Program-made: the position numbers and the translations under genes
Shown: one piece after another, positions 9,226 to 17,537 of the stretch
Layout of the letters: each line of letters starts with the position of its first letter
Numbering within the stretch: position 1 is the first letter of the stretch
Source: Candidatus Phaeomarinobacter ectocarpi
GTDB taxonomy: Bacteria; Pseudomonadota; Alphaproteobacteria; CGMCC-115125
DNA length: 64,000 nt
Direction of reading: 5' to 3'
NCBI RefSeq assembly: GCF_000689395.1
Contig: NZ_HG966617.1
Coordinates: 165,535-229,534, forward strand
The notes under the pieces: model-generated
Databases searched by the model: none
What the model saw: only the letters and a program-made list of their open reading frames with translations
What the model was told of the DNA's origin: nothing

Positions 9226-9846
9226 GTGAGTGATCCGTTTGCGGTGCCCGACTGTAGTGACCAGCCCAGAGCAACACGCCCCTCGGTCGAGACGCTTGAT
9301 CTTCTTGCAAACCGCAGATCAACACTGGCCCGGCATCTGACAGCGCCTGGGCCCGGCAAGAGCGAGCTTGATGATCTCTTGCGCCTTGCCGCCCGCGTGC
9401 CGGACCATGGCAGGCTTGGCCCCTGGCGCTTCATCGTCTTCACCGGTGACGCGCGCGTACGATTTGGGGAGGAACTCGCCCGAATTGTCCAGAAGCAGGT
9501 GCCTGCAGCAGAGGAGAAACGGCTCGGCCTTGAAAGAGGCCGCCTGACCCGCGCGCCGGTTGTGGTGTGTGTCGTATCCAACGTCACCTATGGCCACAAG
9601 ATACCGGTATGGGAACAGGAGCTATCGGCAGGTGCTGTCTGCCAGAATATGCTCATTGCTGCCCACGCCATGGGCTATGCAGGCCAATGGGTGACTGAAT
9701 GGTGCAGCGCCAACCCGCTGGTGGACGCAGTTCTGGGGCTTGGTCGCAATGAGCGCATTGCCGGTTTCATCTATCTGGGAACTGCATCGGTCGAGCCGAC
9801 CGAACGCCCCCGCCCTGACTGGCGTGATCGCACCAGCCACTTCTAG
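9226..9846 (+). CDS. nitroreductase family protein
   Basis: 206 residues with the FMN-binding nitroreductase layout: NRRSTLARHL near the N-terminus, AARVPDHGRLGPWRF for phosphate/flavin contact, GAVCQNMLIAAHAMGYAGQWVT for the dimer core and FIYLGTASVEPTERPRP at the end. These features resemble the YdjA/TdsD-like NAD(P)H nitroreductases. The GTG start follows a GGGGA ribosome site. Likely reduces nitroaromatics, quinones or enones in the cytoplasm. Confidence 0.88.
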   Translation: MSDPFAVPDCSDQPRATRPSVETLDLLANRRSTLARHLTAPGPGKSELDDLLRLAARVPDHGRLGPWRFIVFTGDARVRFGEELARIVQKQVPAAEEKRLGLERGRLTRAPVVVCVVSNVTYGHKIPVWEQELSAGAVCQNMLIAAHAMGYAGQWVTEWCSANPLVDAVLGLGRNERIAGFIYLGTASVEPTERPRPDWRDRTSHF

Positions 9847-9856
9847 GGTACCGGGT

Positions 9857-10846
9857 TCAGTCGTAGATCACGATGCAGCGCACTTCGATGCTCCAGCGGT
9901 CCGGCGCGTCTTCGGCGGTATCATCATCATGAAACGCCGTGTGAAAACTGAACGTGCACGGGGCGTCCGGATCGGTGCCATCACCGGACCGGCCTTTGGT
10001 CTGGGCCAGCGGCCCGGCTGAATCCCATTGCTTGATGAGCAGCGCTTCGTCACGGGTCATCTGCGGGAAGTAATACATGCGGTGAGCGTCAGAGGCCTTG
10101 GCAAAATAGTTTTCGCCGATGCGGTCCTCGTAGTGGATTTCAAACACCACCAGATCATCCGGTGCCACCGTCTGGCTGTCGCACAGGGCCAGCGGGTGCG
10201 TGGCCACGGGCTCAGCCAGTATATTGCGCCAGACATTGATGATGGCAAACCGGCCACCCGGCGCGAGCGCCTTTTCAATGTCGGCGTCAGACAGCAGCGT
10301 TTCGCCGGAAGCAAGCACATCGCGCAGTGTGTCATTGATGCCAGGCGCCTGACCCAGCTGCCTCAGTCGATCTGGTGCCGATGTCAGAGTGTAGTCGCCA
10401 TGAATGATGTGTGCCGGTTCCTGCACATTCTGACCACCGGACACAGCCTTGCCACTTTTATGTCCGCCGGCAGACCGCACATTATGATCAAAGGCCAGAG
10501 CCCGCGCGCCCGTCGCAGAGCGAACGATCTCCTCGCACTCCGCGTAGTAGCGGCTGAGCACATCGCGATGATCCATGAAATCCAGATCATGCGTGGCCAA
10601 GGGACGGTCCAGCAGCTCGAAGCCGTTGCGCTTGCAGGTGAACGCACCGGGATCGGCAAAGCGGGCGTTGTGAACAGTGAGCATGTGCTTGTCCACATCA
10701 ACGCCCGTTGACCCTGCTGTGTTGCCATCGGTGGCACGCTGCATGAGCACCTTGCCATTGCGGTAAAGCGATGACTCAGCGGTGGGCTTCAGATAGTTGA
10801 ACCGGCCACGCGTGGTGGGCGTGGGTTCATATGCGTGCTGGCTCAT
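9857..10846 (-). CDS. CmcJ/NvfI family oxidoreductase
   Basis: 329 residues with the pattern of the CmcJ/AsaB/GA4-desaturase group: KHMLTVHNAR near the start, a central FDHNVRSA segment, HGDYT, then GGRFAIINVWRNI, PLALCDSQTV and a C-terminal HTAFHDDDT that carries the histidine of the facial triad-like site. Family members are mostly fungal or actinobacterial 2-oxoglutarate-like oxygenases and related enzymes acting on small secondary metabolites. First member of no obvious operon; it follows the DsbA-fold isomerase gene on the same strand by 45 bp. Confidence 0.78.
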   Translation of the reverse strand: MSQHAYEPTPTTRGRFNYLKPTAESSLYRNGKVLMQRATDGNTAGSTGVDVDKHMLTVHNARFADPGAFTCKRNGFELLDRPLATHDLDFMDHRDVLSRYYAECEEIVRSATGARALAFDHNVRSAGGHKSGKAVSGGQNVQEPAHIIHGDYTLTSAPDRLRQLGQAPGINDTLRDVLASGETLLSDADIEKALAPGGRFAIINVWRNILAEPVATHPLALCDSQTVAPDDLVVFEIHYEDRIGENYFAKASDAHRMYYFPQMTRDEALLIKQWDSAGPLAQTKGRSGDGTDPDAPCTFSFHTAFHDDDTAEDAPDRWSIEVRCIVIYD

Positions 10847-10891
10847 CTGCTGTGCTCCTTTTCATTGGCCTAACGTCAGGGGGCCCGAAAG

Positions 10892-11497
10892 TCAGGACGC
10901 CATGATTTCCTCTTCCATCTGGCCGAGGCGTTCCTTGCCGAAGAACATCTCCTTGCCGACATAAAAGGTGGGAATGCCGAAGGCTCCACGTTCGACCGCC
11001 GCAGACGTATTGTCCACAAGCTTCTGCTTCACGGCCGGGTCCTGTGTGCGAGCCAACAGGTCTGCGCCATCAAAACCCGCCTTGGTCATCGCCGCTGCAT
11101 AAACCTCCGGGTCATCCATCTTGAGGCCCTCTTCCCACATATGGGCAACGCCCGCATCGACATATTCCATGAGCCGACCGTCCATCTCAGCTGCGATGGC
11201 GCCGCGCATCATCAAAAGTGTGATGACCGGGAAGTGCGGGTTCATGGCGAATTTGGAGAGGTTGTGCTTCTTGATAAAGCGCTGCATCTCCAGCCCGTCA
11301 TAATCCAGTTTTCCCTTGATGCCGTTGAACGCCATCATCGGAGCCTGGTTGCCGGTCGCCTTGAAGATGCCGCCGAGCAGGCAGGGGATGTAGTTGAACG
11401 TTGCGCCGGTGCGCGCGGCGATCTCAGGCAGCACCTTGTGGCACATATAGGCATTCGGGCTGGCGAAATCGAAAATGAAATCTACGGTCTTGGTCAT
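10892..11497 (-). CDS. 2-hydroxychromene-2-carboxylate isomerase / DsbA-family protein
   Basis: The start at 11497 (MTKTVDFIFDF) is preferred over an upstream ATG because AAGGA lies 7 nt before it and the upstream gene ends at 11508. The 201 residues carry a thioredoxin-like fold of the DsbA/kappa-GST type: FDFASPNAYMCHKVLPEIA at the N-terminus with serine in place of the redox cysteines, and GAFGIPTFYVGKEMFFGKERL at the end. Such proteins isomerize ring-cleavage products or conjugate glutathione. Operon with the SDR upstream. Confidence 0.85.
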   Translation of the reverse strand: MTKTVDFIFDFASPNAYMCHKVLPEIAARTGATFNYIPCLLGGIFKATGNQAPMMAFNGIKGKLDYDGLEMQRFIKKHNLSKFAMNPHFPVITLLMMRGAIAAEMDGRLMEYVDAGVAHMWEEGLKMDDPEVYAAAMTKAGFDGADLLARTQDPAVKQKLVDNTSAAVERGAFGIPTFYVGKEMFFGKERLGQMEEEIMAS

Positions 11498-11507
11498 TGG
11501 TTTGTCC

Positions 11508-12242
11508 TTACCAGGTTTCTTTCCATGGGCGCATATCAAGCTCATGGGTCCATGCGGTGCGCGGCTGCTTGTGCAGCATCACATAATTCTGGGCGATGTG
11601 GTCTGGATTGAGGATCGCGTCTTCGTCACGCATCTGATCCACATTCGGGTACATCTCACGAATGAAATTAGAATCGATGGCTCCATCAATGATGGTGTGA
11701 GCCACATGAATGTTTTTTGGTCCCAGTTCGCGCGCCATGCTTTGCGCCAGAGCCCGAAGCGCATGTTTGGCACCTGAAAAGGCTGACAGTGTTTCGCGTC
11801 CGCGGACGCTGGCTGTGGCGCCCGTGAAAATGATCGTTCCGCGCTCGCGTTCCATCATGCGTTTGGCCACTTCGCGCCCCATCAGGAAACCGGCGAAACA
11901 CGCCATTTCCCAGACCTTGCGGTACACCCGCGCGGTGGTGTCAGCAATCGGGAAACTGACATTGGCGCCGATGTTGAAGACGGCGACCTCTAGCGGTCCT
12001 ATTTCTTTTTCAATCCGGTCAACCAGAGCAACCATCTCATCTTCGTCGCGGGCGTCTGCAGGCATGGCAACCGCTTCATGCCCTTCATCGCGAATGCTCT
12101 GCGCCAGCTCCTCAAGCGCTGCTGCATGGCGGTCACGGCGAACCACGCAGGAGACCATGCCCTCTCGCGCAAACGCGCGGGCAATGGCGCTACCAGTGTC
12201 GTCCCCGGCGCCAATGATGAGGCAGGATTTCTTGTCAGCCAT
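11508..12242 (-). CDS. SDR family oxidoreductase
   Basis: The start at 12242 (MADKKSCLIIGAGDD) has GGAGG 5 nt before it. 244 residues: Rossmann motif GAGDDTGSAIA, NIGA at the NNAG position, a catalytic-region SGAKHAL in which alanine precedes KHAL and the usual YxxxK tyrosine is replaced by phenylalanine (AFSGAKHAL). The missing tyrosine suggests altered or lost classical SDR chemistry. Operon with the DsbA-family gene; divergent from HxlR. Confidence 0.82.
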   Translation of the reverse strand: MADKKSCLIIGAGDDTGSAIARAFAREGMVSCVVRRDRHAAALEELAQSIRDEGHEAVAMPADARDEDEMVALVDRIEKEIGPLEVAVFNIGANVSFPIADTTARVYRKVWEMACFAGFLMGREVAKRMMERERGTIIFTGATASVRGRETLSAFSGAKHALRALAQSMARELGPKNIHVAHTIIDGAIDSNFIREMYPNVDQMRDEDAILNPDHIAQNYVMLHKQPRTAWTHELDMRPWKETW

Positions 12243-12294
12243 TCTATGTCCTCCCACCCGCTGAGGGATGCGGGTCATTTGGTTGTTTTTCTAT

Positions 12295-12310
12295 ACTAAA
12301 TATGCTTAGT
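12295..12310. promoter_or_regulatory. candidate HxlR operator
   Basis: ACTAAATATGCTTAGT, with arms ACTAA/TTAGT, lies in the divergent gap between the SDR-isomerase operon and the HxlR gene, a location expected for a regulator that controls both. Confidence 0.4.
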
Positions 12311-12365
12311 TGCAAATAACAACCTTTTTCTGCGAGACAAGTGTTTCCAAGATCAGGAAAGCCCG

Positions 12366-12860
12366 ATGACCCACAAGCACACCCACACCTGCGCCATTGC
12401 CGGCATGTTGAATATATTTGGGGACCACTGGACATGGCTCGTCGTGCGCGAAGCGTTTTACGGCGCCACGCGGTTCAAGGATTTTCAGCGCAACACCGGC
12501 ATTTCAAGGAATCTTCTGGCAGACCGCCTGTCAGTGCTTGTGGATGAAGGTATTTTCAAGAAAACCGACATCGGCACACAGGGCACGCGCTTTGCCTATG
12601 AGCTGACTGATAAGGGCCGGTCGCTGCAACCTGTCCTGGCGGCCATGACCCTGTGGGGAAATGAGCACGTTTTTGGTGCGGGCAATGAGCCGGTGGTGAT
12701 GGTGGATCAAAAGACAGGACAGCGGGTGGAAGCCCTGCATCCGGTCAACGCCAAGGGACGAAAAGTCCTGCCGGAAAATGTTGTCGCGATGCCGGGGCCG
12801 GGGGCCAGCAAGGCGACGATCCGACGGCTTGAGGAAGCAGCCGCGCTGGATGTGAGCTGA
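12366..12860 (+). CDS. HxlR family transcriptional regulator
   Basis: 164 residues with a winged helix of HxlR/MarR-like type: CAIAGMLNIFGDHWTWLVVREAFYG, FKDFQRNTGISRNLLADRLSVLVDEGIF and the GTRFAYELTDKGRSL wing. The C-terminal 50 residues are an extension beyond the minimal domain. Divergent from the SDR/isomerase operon, which is its probable target; members respond to aldehydes or redox stress. Confidence 0.88.
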   Translation: MTHKHTHTCAIAGMLNIFGDHWTWLVVREAFYGATRFKDFQRNTGISRNLLADRLSVLVDEGIFKKTDIGTQGTRFAYELTDKGRSLQPVLAAMTLWGNEHVFGAGNEPVVMVDQKTGQRVEALHPVNAKGRKVLPENVVAMPGPGASKATIRRLEEAAALDVS

Positions 12861-12873
12861 TCGTCAGTAATGT

Positions 12874-12902
12874 GTCGGCCCGGCGCAGGGCGCCGGACCG
12901 AC
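12874..12902. terminator. convergent hairpin terminator
   Basis: Arms of GTCGGcCCGGCGC type and their complement form a GC-rich stem between the convergent HxlR and VHL-like genes; it could serve both directions. Confidence 0.55.
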
Positions 12903-12909
12903 AGAGTGT

Positions 12910-13254
12910 TTAGCGGACGACGACGTCCAGATTGCTGTCGACAACGAAAATCGCGTCGCAATATCCCAGATTGTTTTCCAGCACCCAGACATGGCCCTGA
13001 TACGTCATCTGAACAAAACGGGCGCCTGCCGCGATCGTTTTGTAGAACTTCCGCTTGCCCTGCTGGTCAATCCAGTAGAGGTCTGTGGATCTGTTGGTTG
13101 GCGTGTTCACCACCACAAGCTGCCGCGCATTGCTGGAGCTTGAGGACTTGAGACCCGCTGTGTTGCAAAGGGGGGCAGCTGCTGCCGGCACGGTAATGGC
13201 TGCGGATGCAGCAAGGAGACCTGCGAGCACAAGCGCGCGTTTGAAAATAGCCAT
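12910..13254 (-). CDS. secreted VHL-beta-domain-like small protein
   Basis: The start at 13254 (MAIFKRALVLAGLL) is chosen because it opens a clean signal peptide ending AAAAP. The 114-residue precursor then has a short serine-rich linker and a segment VVNTPTNRSTDLYWIDQQGKRKFY followed by ARFVQMTYQGHVWVLEN, which resembles the von Hippel-Lindau beta domain found in bacterial exported proteins. Two cysteines could form a disulfide. Function unknown; probably periplasmic or extracellular. Confidence 0.65.
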   Translation of the reverse strand: MAIFKRALVLAGLLAASAAITVPAAAAPLCNTAGLKSSSSSNARQLVVVNTPTNRSTDLYWIDQQGKRKFYKTIAAGARFVQMTYQGHVWVLENNLGYCDAIFVVDSNLDVVVR

Positions 13255-13397
13255 TGAGTTTCTTTCTTTTTGATTCTGCCAAACCGGCAATTCGACACCA
13301 AACCACTTCGGCCACATCAGGTCACGCTGCAATTTGTAGGTATGCTGATAATTTTCTGCGACCAGCCGACAAGACCTGCTGCCGGTGCAGGTTCGAG

Positions 13398-14006
13398 CTA
13401 GTTTTGGGTGCCGCGTAGATGCTGTTTCAGCACGGTCAACAGCACATCGGCATAGCTGAACAAAACGTCAGTATTCGGAGCAGTGCGTGCATAAGACCAA
13501 AGGCCCTGAACTGAAACTGTTGTGAAGCCGGCAAGAGCGGAGATTTCATCGTCACTGAGCAGGCCATGAGACGCGTTCTCATGGGTGAAGACCTTGGTAA
13601 AGCCGGCCGTCAGGCGCCTGTTGTGTGCTTCAAGCCTGTCCCGGGTCTCTGTGTCGTCGGGGTCAAGCTGCGCCAGGGTGTTTGCGACCAGACAGCCAAG
13701 GACCGGCTGATCAGACTCCGCCACCGAGCGCAACTGCCTCTCGATGTAATTTCGGATGTCTTCCAGCCTGGCACCATCCGCCTCGACCTGCCCGAAAGCG
13801 GGCGTGACATAGAGCTCCTGGTAGCGCTCAAGACAGGCATGGAACAGCGCCTGCTTGCCGGAAAAATCACTGTAGATACTGCCGCGGCTGACCCCTGTCT
13901 CGCGCACGAGATCGCCCATGGAAATGACGTGATAACCGGCCTTCCAGAACTGGGTGAGGGCGCTGTCGACCAGGGTGGTGCGCGAATGGGACTTGGCTCG
14001 GGGCAT
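13398..14006 (-). CDS. TetR/AcrR family transcriptional regulator
   Basis: The start at 14006 (MPRAKSHSR) is preferred because the longer frame would read through the operator. 202 residues; N-terminal helix-turn-helix includes MGDLVRETGVSRGSIYSDFSGKQALF, and the C-terminal domain has the TetR_C pattern LGCLVANTLAQL seen in regulators of the AcuR/NemR-like group. Divergent from the haloalkane dehalogenase with an operator palindrome between them. Confidence 0.88.
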   Translation of the reverse strand: MPRAKSHSRTTLVDSALTQFWKAGYHVISMGDLVRETGVSRGSIYSDFSGKQALFHACLERYQELYVTPAFGQVEADGARLEDIRNYIERQLRSVAESDQPVLGCLVANTLAQLDPDDTETRDRLEAHNRRLTAGFTKVFTHENASHGLLSDDEISALAGFTTVSVQGLWSYARTAPNTDVLFSYADVLLTVLKQHLRGTQN

Positions 14007-14020
14007 GTTCTCTGTTGTAG

Positions 14021-14036
14021 TGGAACGATCATTCCA
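14021..14036. promoter_or_regulatory. TetR operator between regulator and haloalkane dehalogenase
   Basis: TGGAACGATCATTCCA is palindromic at 14 of 16 positions (a TGGAA/TTCCA pair around GATC). It sits 15 nt upstream of the TetR start and 57 nt upstream of the dehalogenase start. The position and symmetry fit a TetR dimer site that represses both genes. Confidence 0.65.
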
Positions 14037-14092
14037 ATACAACCATCTCCCCAACAACACAGATTCAGTCACCGTTTCAAGGGACACGCATC

Positions 14093-14971
14093 ATGGCCGA
14101 CAGCTTTCGCGACAAGAAGAAGTTTCAGACCGTTCACGGCAAGCAGATGGCCTATATCGAAGAAGGCGAGGGTGATCCCATCGTCTTCCTCCACGGCAAT
14201 CCCACATCGTCCTATCTGTGGCGCAACATCATGCCGTATCTCGCGGGCAAGGGCCGCCTGATAGCGCCTGACCTCATCGGCATGGGGGACTCAGACAAAC
14301 TCGATGACAGCGGCCCTGACCGCTACACATATGTGGAGCACCGCAAATACCTGTTTGCCCTGCTGGAACAGCTGGGTGTCACAAGCAATGTCACCCTGGT
14401 AATCCACGACTGGGGCTCCGGTCTTGGATTTCACTGGGGGCATAAAAACCCGTCCGCTGTCAAAGGCATTGCCTTCATGGAGGCCATTGTCGCGCCGATT
14501 CCCAAATGGGATCAGTTTCCTGAAGGCGCGCGCGAGATTTTTCAGGGCTTCAGGTCGCCGGCCGGTGAAGACATGGTGCTGGAGCAAAACATGTTCGTGG
14601 AAGGCGTGCTCCCCACATCCATACTCCGTACCATGACAGACGAAGAAATGGACGAATATCGCCGCCCCTTTGCTGAGGCCGGTGAGGGCCGCCGCCCAAC
14701 ACTCACATGGCCGCGCCAGATCCCCATCGAAGGCGAGCCCGCGGACGTTGTTGAGATCGTCAGTAGTTATGGCGCATGGCTGGCTGAAACACAGATTCCC
14801 AAACTGTTTGTGAATGCTGAGCCTGGCGCACTGATCGCCGGTCCCGTCCGCGATCTGGTTCGGACCTGGCCAAACCTCACCGAAGTCACCGTGGCCGGAT
14901 CACATTTCATTCAGGAAGACTCCCCTGATGAGATCGGCAAGGCGGTCGCTGACTGGCACGCCAAGCTCTGA
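14093..14971 (+). CDS. haloalkane dehalogenase
   Basis: 292 residues of alpha/beta hydrolase fold with the full haloalkane dehalogenase pentad of the LinB/DhaA (HLD-II) type: nucleophile Asp106 followed by Trp107 ([11 protein letters not shown]), halide-binding Asn36 ([11 protein letters not shown]), acid Glu130 (FMEAIVAP) and base His271 (GSHFIQED). It hydrolyses a carbon-halogen bond of an alkyl halide to alcohol plus halide in the cytoplasm. No signal peptide. Divergent from a TetR regulator, so expression is probably induced by a substrate or product. Confidence 0.93.
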   Translation: MADSFRDKKKFQTVHGKQMAYIEEGEGDPIVFLHGNPTSSYLWRNIMPYLAGKGRLIAPDLIGMGDSDKLDDSGPDRYTYVEHRKYLFALLEQLGVTSNVTLVIHDWGSGLGFHWGHKNPSAVKGIAFMEAIVAPIPKWDQFPEGAREIFQGFRSPAGEDMVLEQNMFVEGVLPTSILRTMTDEEMDEYRRPFAEAGEGRRPTLTWPRQIPIEGEPADVVEIVSSYGAWLAETQIPKLFVNAEPGALIAGPVRDLVRTWPNLTEVTVAGSHFIQEDSPDEIGKAVADWHAKL

Positions 14972-15017
14972 AAAGGCGGGGACTTGGGAACTCTCAAATT
15001 TTTCTGGGCGTGCCCAT

Positions 15018-15042
15018 GGAACAATCAGCCGACCCTCGGGTT
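15018..15042 (+). promoter_or_regulatory. EcfG-type promoter of the ATP-grasp/Anbu operon
   Basis: GGAAC at 15018-15022 and GTT at 15040-15042 are separated by 17 nt, identical in spacing to the elements at the NepR/PhyR locus in this window. It lies 100 nt before the ATP-grasp gene start in the gap after the dehalogenase. Confidence 0.65.
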
Positions 15043-15141
15043 ATGTCCCTTCTGAACATAAAACAGGCACTTTGAAGCCGGAGGGGTTTCCGTTCGGCGC
15101 TGCGACTTGACACGAGTACGCTGGCAGCGCACGACATCAAT

Positions 15142-16572
15142 ATGCATTCTTCAAACGAGCAGATTGCTTTTTTCAATGAGACGGGCGACGGCGCAGAAGT
15201 GCGCCCGCCTTACCGTGAATTGCTGTCGTGGATTGAAGCTCAGGGCCCCGACGCCCTGTCGCTGAAAAACCGTGAAGCGGAAACGCTGTTTCGCAAAATC
15301 GGCATCACCTTTGCCGTTTACGGCGAAGGCGGCAGCCCGGAACGGCTCATTCCATTTGATATTGTCCCCCGCATCTTTACAGCGTCTGAATGGGGACTCC
15401 TGAGCCAGGGTGTGAAGCAGCGCGCCCGCGCGCTCAACATGTTCCTCAAGGACGTCTATCACCGCGGCGACATTATCCGCGCAGGGATTATTCCAGCCGA
15501 CCTTGTGTATCTCAATGAGTCCTACGAGCCCGCCGTCGTCGGCATCACGCCGCCGCGCAGCGTCTATAGCCATATCGTAGGTACGGACATTGTCCGCGTC
15601 GGCGCCAATGAGTTCTACGTGCTGGAGGACAACTGCCGCACGCCATCCGGTGTCTCCTATATGCTGGAGAACCGCGAAATCATGATGCGCATGTTCCCGG
15701 ATCTGTTTTCCGGACGCCGCATCATGCCGGTGGATGATTATCCCAACCTGCTGCACAAGACCCTGTCATCGGTGGCGCCCCACAAATGTGAGGGCGACCC
15801 GGTTGTGGTGGTCCTGTCGCCTGGCTCATTTAACAGTGCCTATTACGAGCACTCCTTTCTGGCCGACCAGATGGGCGTTGATATCGTTGAGGGCAAGGAT
15901 TTGTACGTAGACGGAGAATTCGTCTACATGCGCACCACCCAGGGCCCGCGCCGTGTGGATGTCATCTACCGCCGCCTTGATGATCCTTACATTGATCCGT
16001 TGTGCTTTCGGCCGGACTCGCTTTTGGGTGTGCCCGGGCTGATGAATGTCTACCGCTCGGGCGGCGTTGCCATCTGCAGCGCGCCGGGCGCCGGTGTGGC
16101 CGACGATAAGGCCATTTACATCTACGTGCCTGAAATGATCCGCTTTTATCTGGGCGAGGAACCCATCCTCAAAAACGTGCCCACATGGAAGTGCGGTGAC
16201 CCAAGCGAATGCGCGTATGTGCTGGAAAACATCAAGGACCTTGTCGTCAAGGAAGTGCACGGGTCCGGTGGCTACGGCATGTTGATCGGGCCGCGCGCGA
16301 CGGCTGCGGAGATTGAAGCCTATATCGCCCGCATCAAGGCCAAACCAAGTAACTTCATCGCCCAGCCGACGCTGGCCCTTTCAACCTGCCCGACTTTCGT
16401 CCAGCAGGAAATTGCCCCCCGGCACGTGGATTTCAGACCGTTCTGTCTTGTCGGCAGCGGCATCCATCTGCCCGCTGGTGGCCTCACCCGCGTCGCCCTC
16501 AACAAGGGATCGCTGGTCGTCAATTCAAGCCAGGGCGGCGGTGTCAAAGACACCTGGGTCCTGGCAGATTAA
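15142..16572 (+). CDS. circularly permuted type 2 ATP-grasp protein
   Basis: 476 residues. The N-terminus (FNETGDGAEVRPPYRELLSWIE) and motifs EDNCRTPSGVSYMLENRE, RVDVIYRRLDDPYIDPL and KEVHGSGGYGMLIGP are characteristic of the circularly permuted ATP-grasp family (DUF404/DUF407), which are predicted amide or peptide ligases. It heads a four-gene operon with alpha-E, transglutaminase and Anbu genes; this set is known from comparative genomics (Iyer and colleagues) as a predicted peptide-synthesis/modification system. The ATG lacks a strong ribosome site. Confidence 0.92.
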   Translation: MHSSNEQIAFFNETGDGAEVRPPYRELLSWIEAQGPDALSLKNREAETLFRKIGITFAVYGEGGSPERLIPFDIVPRIFTASEWGLLSQGVKQRARALNMFLKDVYHRGDIIRAGIIPADLVYLNESYEPAVVGITPPRSVYSHIVGTDIVRVGANEFYVLEDNCRTPSGVSYMLENREIMMRMFPDLFSGRRIMPVDDYPNLLHKTLSSVAPHKCEGDPVVVVLSPGSFNSAYYEHSFLADQMGVDIVEGKDLYVDGEFVYMRTTQGPRRVDVIYRRLDDPYIDPLCFRPDSLLGVPGLMNVYRSGGVAICSAPGAGVADDKAIYIYVPEMIRFYLGEEPILKNVPTWKCGDPSECAYVLENIKDLVVKEVHGSGGYGMLIGPRATAAEIEAYIARIKAKPSNFIAQPTLALSTCPTFVQQEIAPRHVDFRPFCLVGSGIHLPAGGLTRVALNKGSLVVNSSQGGGVKDTWVLAD

Positions 16573-16583
16573 TCGGTGATGAC

Positions 16584-17534
16584 ATGTTAAGCCGCACGGC
16601 TGAGAACATATTCTGGATTGCCCGTCTGACGGAGCGTGCCGAAAACATGGCGCGTATGCTGGAGATGGGATATCGCATGGCGATGATGCCGGCGTCCGGT
16701 GCCGGGCACCGCAACGAGTGGCGGTCGATCATCGCCGCTGCGGGACGCAAGGCGGATTTTGACGCCAACTATGACGCAACCAACCAGCGCATGGTGTGCG
16801 ACTACCTGATTTTCGACGAGGACAATCCCTCAAGCATCGTCAATTGCGTACGTACAGCGCGGGAAAACGCGCGTGCCGTGCGCACAGCTTTGACGACCGA
16901 AATGTGGGTCGCCCTCAACGAAACCTGGATTGAGCTGCGCGATATGAGCCCGGCTCAGATGGCGGCTGGTGGCCTGCCCACCTTCCTGGACTGGGTGAAG
17001 GGTCGCACCGGTCAGTTCCGAGGCGCCACGGATTCATCCATGCTGCGCAGCGATGGTTATGACTTCCTGAGGACAGGGTCGTTCGTGGAGCGCGCCGACA
17101 ATACGGCACGCCTGCTGGACGTGAAATATTACGTGTTGCTGCCTGAGTCGGAGAGCGTGGGCGGCGGCATCGACAATTACCAGTGGACAACAGTGCTGCG
17201 TGCGCTGTCGTCCCACCGGGCATTCCACCATACCTACCGGTCTGACTATACGCCCTGGAGCATCGCGGATTTCTTGATCCTCAACCGACAGTGCCCCCGG
17301 TCGCTGCTGTATTGCTACAGCCAGGTGGGCGAGCATCTCACCCAGCTCTCCCGACGGTATGGCACGCGCTCGAAGAGCCTGAGCCTCACCAACAACGTGA
17401 TCGCCAGACTTGCAGACAATGTAGCGGACGACATTTTTGAAGTCGGCCTGCACGAATTTCTGACCGACTTTATTCGTCAAAATGCGGAATTGTCTGAAAC
17501 CATGACTGAAGACTTTCATTTCGGGTGGAGCTAG
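16584..17534 (+). CDS. alpha-E domain-containing protein
   Basis: 316 residues, nearly all helical. The start MLSRTAENIFWIARLTERAENMARMLE and the FLRTGSFVERADNTARLLDVKYY repeat-like segment are diagnostic of the alpha-E family, which always occurs with the permuted ATP-grasp enzyme and is thought to be its partner. It begins 11 nt after the ATP-grasp stop. Confidence 0.92.
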   Translation: MLSRTAENIFWIARLTERAENMARMLEMGYRMAMMPASGAGHRNEWRSIIAAAGRKADFDANYDATNQRMVCDYLIFDEDNPSSIVNCVRTARENARAVRTALTTEMWVALNETWIELRDMSPAQMAAGGLPTFLDWVKGRTGQFRGATDSSMLRSDGYDFLRTGSFVERADNTARLLDVKYYVLLPESESVGGGIDNYQWTTVLRALSSHRAFHHTYRSDYTPWSIADFLILNRQCPRSLLYCYSQVGEHLTQLSRRYGTRSKSLSLTNNVIARLADNVADDIFEVGLHEFLTDFIRQNAELSETMTEDFHFGWS

Positions 17535-17537
17535 TCG

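Noticed and set aside
9215..9239. GGAAC-N17-GTT match at the nitroreductase start
   Set aside because: The start codon at 9226 lies within the spacer, so a transcript would begin inside the gene; probably chance.
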